A DNA stretch of 64,000 nucleotides from Sphingomonas sp. (GTDB lineage Bacteria; Pseudomonadota; Alphaproteobacteria; Sphingomonadales; Sphingomonadaceae): the NCBI RefSeq assembly GCF_017745215.1, contig NZ_JAGHZV010000001.1:124001-188000 (forward strand). The letters are read 5' to 3'. This document shows positions 60,577 to 64,000 of this stretch, one piece after another (within the stretch, counting starts at the first letter, position 1; each line of letters opens with the position of its first letter). Made by a program: the position numbers and the translations under genes. The notes beneath the pieces are model-generated. The model searched no databases. It was not told the origin of the DNA and was given only the letters and a program-made list of their open reading frames with translations.

Positions 60577-62175
60577 ATGCAACCCTACGGCCTGACAGTC
60601 GACAAATTCCTGGATCATGCCGCCAAATGGTTCCGTGACGCCGAAGTCGTCGGGGGCGACATGGGAGAGGCCGCGACGCGGATCGGCTATGCCGGGCTGC
60701 GCGAGCGCAGCAACCGCATGTCGGGCGCGCTGCTCGCACTGGGGCTGGCGCAGGGCGACCGGGTGGGGACGCTCGCCTGGAACACCCAGCATCATTTCGA
60801 GCTCTACTATGCCGCGATGGGCGTGGGGCTGGTCTGCCACACGCTCAACCCGCGGCTGACCGCGGCGCATCTCGCGGCGATGGTGAACGAAGCGGCGAAC
60901 CGGGTGCTCGCGGTGGCGGTGGACCTGCTGCCGCTGGCGGCCGAGCTGCTGCCGCACTGCCCGACGATCGAGCATGTCGTGGTGCTCGACGGATTGCCCG
61001 AGACCGATGCGGTCGGCGTGGGTTCGGCGCGGCTGTGGACCTATGAGGCGCTGCTCGAGGCGCATGGCGCGGCGTGCAACTGGGGCGACTTCCACGAGAA
61101 CAGCCCGGCGGGGCTCTGCTATACTTCGGGAACGACGGGCGCGCCCAAGGGCGTGGTCTATACGCACCGTTCCAACTACCTCCACACGTTGCGCGCGCTG
61201 CAGACCGATGCCGTGGGGATCACCGCGCGCGACACGATGCTGCTCGCGGTGCCGATGTTCCACGCCAATGGCTGGGGACTGCCCTTCGCGGCGCCGGCGG
61301 CGGGGACGCGGCTGGTGCTGCCGGGGCGCGGACTCGACGGGGCAAGCCTGGCCAAGCTGATGCGCGAGGAGCGCGTGACCGTGGCGGTGGGCGTGCAGAC
61401 CGTGTGGCTCGGCCTCGTCGACCATCTCGATGCGACCGGCACCGACCTGCCCGACCTCGAGCGCGTGCTGATCGGTGGGTCCAGCTGTCCGGATGCGCTG
61501 CTCCGCCGGCTCGAGACGCGGCTCGGCGCCGAGGTCCAGACGAGCTGGGGGATGACCGAGCTTTCGCCGATCGGGACGATCGCGCCGACCGGCTCGGGCG
61601 GCGAGGCACGCGCTTCGGGGAGGCCGCCGATGGGGCTCGACCTCAAGCTCACCGACGCCGAGGGCAATACGCTGGTGCCGCAGCGCGGGATCCTGGGGCA
61701 TCTCAAGGTCAAGGGCCACAGCGTGGTCGACCGCTATTTCCGCGCCGAGGCCGATGCGCTGGATGCCGAAGGCTATTTCGACACCGGCGACCTGGCGATG
61801 ATCGACGAGGGCGGCAACCTGACGATCTGCGGGCGCTCGAAGGACCTGATCAAGTCGGGCGGCGAGTGGATCAACCCGACCGAGATCGAAGCGATCGTGG
61901 GGATGCATCCGGCGGTGCGCCACGTCGCGGTGATCGGCCGGCCCGACGCCAAATGGGGCGAGCGGCCGGTGCTGATCGTCGAGACGCAGGGCGACGACGA
62001 GGACCCCCAGGCGCTGGTGGGGCTGCTGCGCGGCAAGGTGGCGGACTGGTGGATCCCCGACCAGGTCGCGGAGGTGGCGGCGATGCCGCTCGCGGCGTCA
62101 GGGAAGATCGACAAGAACCGGCTGCGCGCGGATTATGCGCAGGGGAAGATTTTGGCGGACCGGGTTACGCGCTGA
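60577..62175 (+). CDS. Medium/long-chain acyl-CoA synthetase (AMP-forming)
   Basis: This 532-aa ANL-superfamily ligase activates a fatty or other carboxylic acid to its CoA thioester via an acyl-AMP. The core motifs are 'LCYTSGTTGAPKGVVYTH' (phosphate-binding loop, about residues 180-197), 'SWGMTELSPIG' (A5), 'GYFDTGDLAMID' (A7), 'GRSKDLIKSGGEWI' (A8) and the C-terminal catalytic Lys in 'ASGKIDKNRL'. Length and motif set fit the FadD-like long-chain group. The start 60577 has only a weak ribosome site. It is separated from the receptor by a terminator, so it probably has its own promoter. Confidence 0.92.
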   Translation: MQPYGLTVDKFLDHAAKWFRDAEVVGGDMGEAATRIGYAGLRERSNRMSGALLALGLAQGDRVGTLAWNTQHHFELYYAAMGVGLVCHTLNPRLTAAHLAAMVNEAANRVLAVAVDLLPLAAELLPHCPTIEHVVVLDGLPETDAVGVGSARLWTYEALLEAHGAACNWGDFHENSPAGLCYTSGTTGAPKGVVYTHRSNYLHTLRALQTDAVGITARDTMLLAVPMFHANGWGLPFAAPAAGTRLVLPGRGLDGASLAKLMREERVTVAVGVQTVWLGLVDHLDATGTDLPDLERVLIGGSSCPDALLRRLETRLGAEVQTSWGMTELSPIGTIAPTGSGGEARASGRPPMGLDLKLTDAEGNTLVPQRGILGHLKVKGHSVVDRYFRAEADALDAEGYFDTGDLAMIDEGGNLTICGRSKDLIKSGGEWINPTEIEAIVGMHPAVRHVAVIGRPDAKWGERPVLIVETQGDDEDPQALVGLLRGKVADWWIPDQVAEVAAMPLAASGKIDKNRLRADYAQGKILADRVTR

Positions 62176-62182
62176 TCCGTCT

Positions 62183-62197
62183 CCCCTCCGGAAGGGG
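62183..62197. terminator. Small hairpin after the acyl-CoA synthetase gene
   Basis: CCCCT-CCGGA-AGGGG lies 7 bases past the stop. It has a short stem with no U-tract, so it is at best a weak terminator. Confidence 0.35.
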
Positions 62198-62222
62198 CGG
62201 GATATGATCACTTCCTATAAAT

Positions 62223-62304
62223 CGTCATCCCGGCGAAAGCCGGGACTCAGGGCAGCAGGCGGCGTCGCTCGTGGCCCCGGGTCCCGGCTTTCGCCGGGAT
62301 GACG
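62223..62304. repeat. Dispersed palindromic repeat, copy 7
   Basis: Arms 62223-62252 and 62275-62304 with two differences between them (GACTCAGGG facing CCCCGGGTC). It stands between convergent genes. Confidence 0.88.
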
Positions 62305-62349
62305 GTTGAGGAGGGCGGTCAGCCCCAATCGGGTTCCGAAACCCAGTCA

Positions 62350-62425
62350 CCGCGCAGCGCCGGGGCAAGCCGGCGCTGCGCGGCTCCAGGCGCCCCATGC
62401 CGGCCGTCCGTCAGGACAGGCCGGC
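62350..62425. terminator. Tandem GC-rich hairpins between convergent genes
   Basis: A perfect 14-bp stem (62350-62363 with 62370-62383, loop GGCAAG) is followed by a second bulged hairpin (GCCGGCC-GTCC / GGAC-A-GGCCGGC, 62399-62425). They lie 22 bases past the esterase stop and probably block transcription from both sides. Confidence 0.6.
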
Positions 62426-62447
62426 GCCCCCCGGAGCGCTCAAACCC

Positions 62448-64000
62448 TCAGTCGCAACCCGCCGCCTTGGGCGCCATGCTGCCCGGTGCCGCCAGGCCGA
62501 CGTTCCAGTTCCAGCCGACCTTGCCGCTCGCGCGGCGGCGGCACATCACCGCTTCGTTGAGCTTGTACATCCCCGGCATCAGCCCGGTCTCGGCGCGCGG
62601 CACGTCGGTGAAGTGCATGAAGTTGCCCGCCGTCCCATAGGCCGGCCAAGCCGCCGCCTTGGCCGCCACCGGCGTGCCGGTCGCGGCGAAGCTCGTCCAA
62701 TAGTCGAGCATCGCGTCCGAGAGGCCGTGCTCCTCGGGCGTGTCGGGCATCTTGGGCCAGTTGGGCCCGATGCTGCCGAAGGTGCCGAAGACGTAGGGAA
62801 GCTCGCTCGCGTGGAAGGCGTGGAGCCCGGCGCCGTCCATCGCCGGATAGCCGTGGTCCCACATGTAGAGATACGCAGGCTGGCCCACTTCGGTCTGCTT
62901 GATCGCCATGCGCTGCGCGGTCCAGCCGTAGAGCGCGTCGCGCGTGGTGGCGATGATGCTCTCCTTGTAATCGGCGGCGGGGTAGAGCTTGAGGAAGTCG
63001 TCGGCGAGGTCGCCGTAGCGCTGGCGGATGCCGGCCTCATAGTCCGCGGCCGAGGCGGGCGGCTTGGGCGCGAGCACCATCAGCGAGCGGATCTCGCCCT
63101 GGTTGAAGCCGATCAGCAGCGGCACCTGCGCCATCTTCTTCTCGTCGAAGGCAGTGGTCATCTGCTGCGGCAACACCAGCCCGTCGACATTGCCGAAGGG
63201 GAAGAAGCCCTTGGTCGCGGCGTCGGTGATCGTCTGGGCGTCGAGGCCGCGCAGCGCCGCGACGTCGCTGGCCTGCATCGCGCCGGCGAACATCTGCCCC
63301 GCCGCTTCGGCCGAAGGCACGCCGAGCACGCTCTTCTTGAGCTCGGGCATCGCGACCATATAGGCGCTCTGGGCGATCGCCTTCTGGAACAGCCCCCTGG
63401 CGAGCGGCGATTCGAGCAGGTACATGACACTGAGCCCGCCGGCGGACTCACCCGCGATCGTCACGTTCTGCGCATTGCCGCCGAACGCCGCGATGTTGTG
63501 GCGGATCCAGCTGAGCGCGGCGATCTGGTCGAGCAGCCCGTAGTTGCCCGAAACCTTCTGCGGCGATTCGAGGCTGAGCCCCGGATGCGCGAGCCAGCCG
63601 AGGATGCCGAGGCGATAGTTGATCGAGACGACGATCACGCCGCGCTCGGCCATGCGCTGGCCGTCGTAGCTCGCTTCGCGGCCCGAGCCGCTGACCAGCG
63701 CGCCGCCGTGGATCCACACGAACACCGGCGCATTCTTCGCGTTCTTCGGCGCCCAGATGTTGAGCGAAAGGCAATCCTCGCTCGTCGGCATCGTCGTGGC
63801 GGGGGTGTAGACGCTCTGGCCCTTGCCGCTCGGCTGGATGCACGCCGGGCCGAAGTCGGTCGCCGGGCGCACGCCCTTCCACGGCGCCATCGGCGCGGGC
63901 GGGCGCCAGCGCATCGCGCCGACCGGCGGCATGGCGAAGGGAATGCCGCGATAGACGTTGAGGTCGCCCTCGGCCTTGCCCTCGACTGCGCCCGAGGGGG
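62448..64000 (-). CDS. Carboxylesterase type B (5' end beyond the window)
   Basis: At least 516 codons of an alpha/beta-hydrolase of the carboxylesterase/para-nitrobenzyl esterase family are present. The frame is open to the right edge, and the residues just inside it ('VYRGIPFAMPPVGAMRWRPP') are the conserved beginning of the domain, so only a signal peptide and some 20-30 residues are missing. The oxyanion loop is 'WIHGGALVSGSG', the nucleophile elbow 'IAGESAGGLSVMY', the acid 'GFNQGEIRSL' and the His region 'HAFHASELPYVFG'. The Cys pair near 'EDCLSLNIW' is typical. It would hydrolyse esters in the periplasm or outside; substrate unknown. Confidence 0.9.
   Translation of the reverse strand, partial: PSGAVEGKAEGDLNVYRGIPFAMPPVGAMRWRPPAPMAPWKGVRPATDFGPACIQPSGKGQSVYTPATTMPTSEDCLSLNIWAPKNAKNAPVFVWIHGGALVSGSGREASYDGQRMAERGVIVVSINYRLGILGWLAHPGLSLESPQKVSGNYGLLDQIAALSWIRHNIAAFGGNAQNVTIAGESAGGLSVMYLLESPLARGLFQKAIAQSAYMVAMPELKKSVLGVPSAEAAGQMFAGAMQASDVAALRGLDAQTITDAATKGFFPFGNVDGLVLPQQMTTAFDEKKMAQVPLLIGFNQGEIRSLMVLAPKPPASAADYEAGIRQRYGDLADDFLKLYPAADYKESIIATTRDALYGWTAQRMAIKQTEVGQPAYLYMWDHGYPAMDGAGLHAFHASELPYVFGTFGSIGPNWPKMPDTPEEHGLSDAMLDYWTSFAATGTPVAAKAAAWPAYGTAGNFMHFTDVPRAETGLMPGMYKLNEAVMCRRRASGKVGWNWNVGLAAPGSMAPKAAGCD

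Overview
This window looks like a chromosomal segment of a free-living alphaproteobacterium of the Sphingomonas type. It is GC-rich with strong GC bias at third codon positions. It carries three TonB-dependent receptors with the usual 'EIVVTAQ'-type plug start, a PQQ-type sugar dehydrogenase, an exosortase-locus-like glycosyltransferase, a glnB-glnA pair, a flagellum-independent-looking chemosensory operon, and a dispersed palindrome family typical of sphingomonads. The genus is an inference from protein style; no rRNA gene is present.

Layout. 1-3.5 kb: end of a polysaccharide locus, then a divergent HTH / S24-repressor control module. 3.5-10.6 kb: TonB receptor, aldehyde dehydrogenase, glyoxalase-like protein and an SLC13/TrkA-C permease. 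10.6-16 kb: small proteins, lipoprotein PQQ dehydrogenase, M13 metallopeptidase and a membrane-tethered LuxR-type regulator. 16-21 kb: glnA and glnB behind a sigma-54 promoter, then methionine aminopeptidase and a MoCF-domain protein. 21-25 kb: TPR-sulfotransferase followed by a TonB receptor. 25-31 kb: amino-acid permease, then an apparent operon of Rieske oxygenase, Phd/ParE-type toxin-antitoxin pair and FAD oxidoreductase, with a divergent TetR regulator and a palindromic operator. 31-35 kb: M20 peptidase, amidohydrolase and a hypothetical protein.

35.0-43.0 kb is an integrated island. An intact tRNA-Gly(CCC) and a truncated copy of its 5' half form an exact 42-bp direct repeat about 7.8 kb apart. 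Between them lie an orphan VirB2-like pilin, a three-gene secreted RHS/YD-repeat locus ending in a PIN-nuclease-like toxin tip with a likely immunity gene, a RuvC-like protein and an HTH protein. No integrase was seen.

43.3-47.4 kb holds the most interesting system: a di-iron ferritin-like protein, a 224-aa Cys-rich protein with regularly spaced C-x5-C motifs, a DUF692 multinuclear iron-dependent oxidase (MNIO) and a DUF2063-type partner. The last three overlap. The logic is that of methanobactin/bufferin-like RiPP (metallophore) pathways, but the large precursor without an export signal and the ferritin-like partner are unusual.

47.5-57.9 kb is a compact chemosensory operon: soluble double-tip MCP, triple-CheW protein, CheB, CheR, CheA, STAS-like protein, CheY, CheC and a PAS hybrid histidine kinase. 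Most of these genes overlap by 1-14 bases. 58-64 kb holds a TonB receptor with a possible Fur site, an acyl-CoA synthetase and a carboxylesterase that runs off the right edge.
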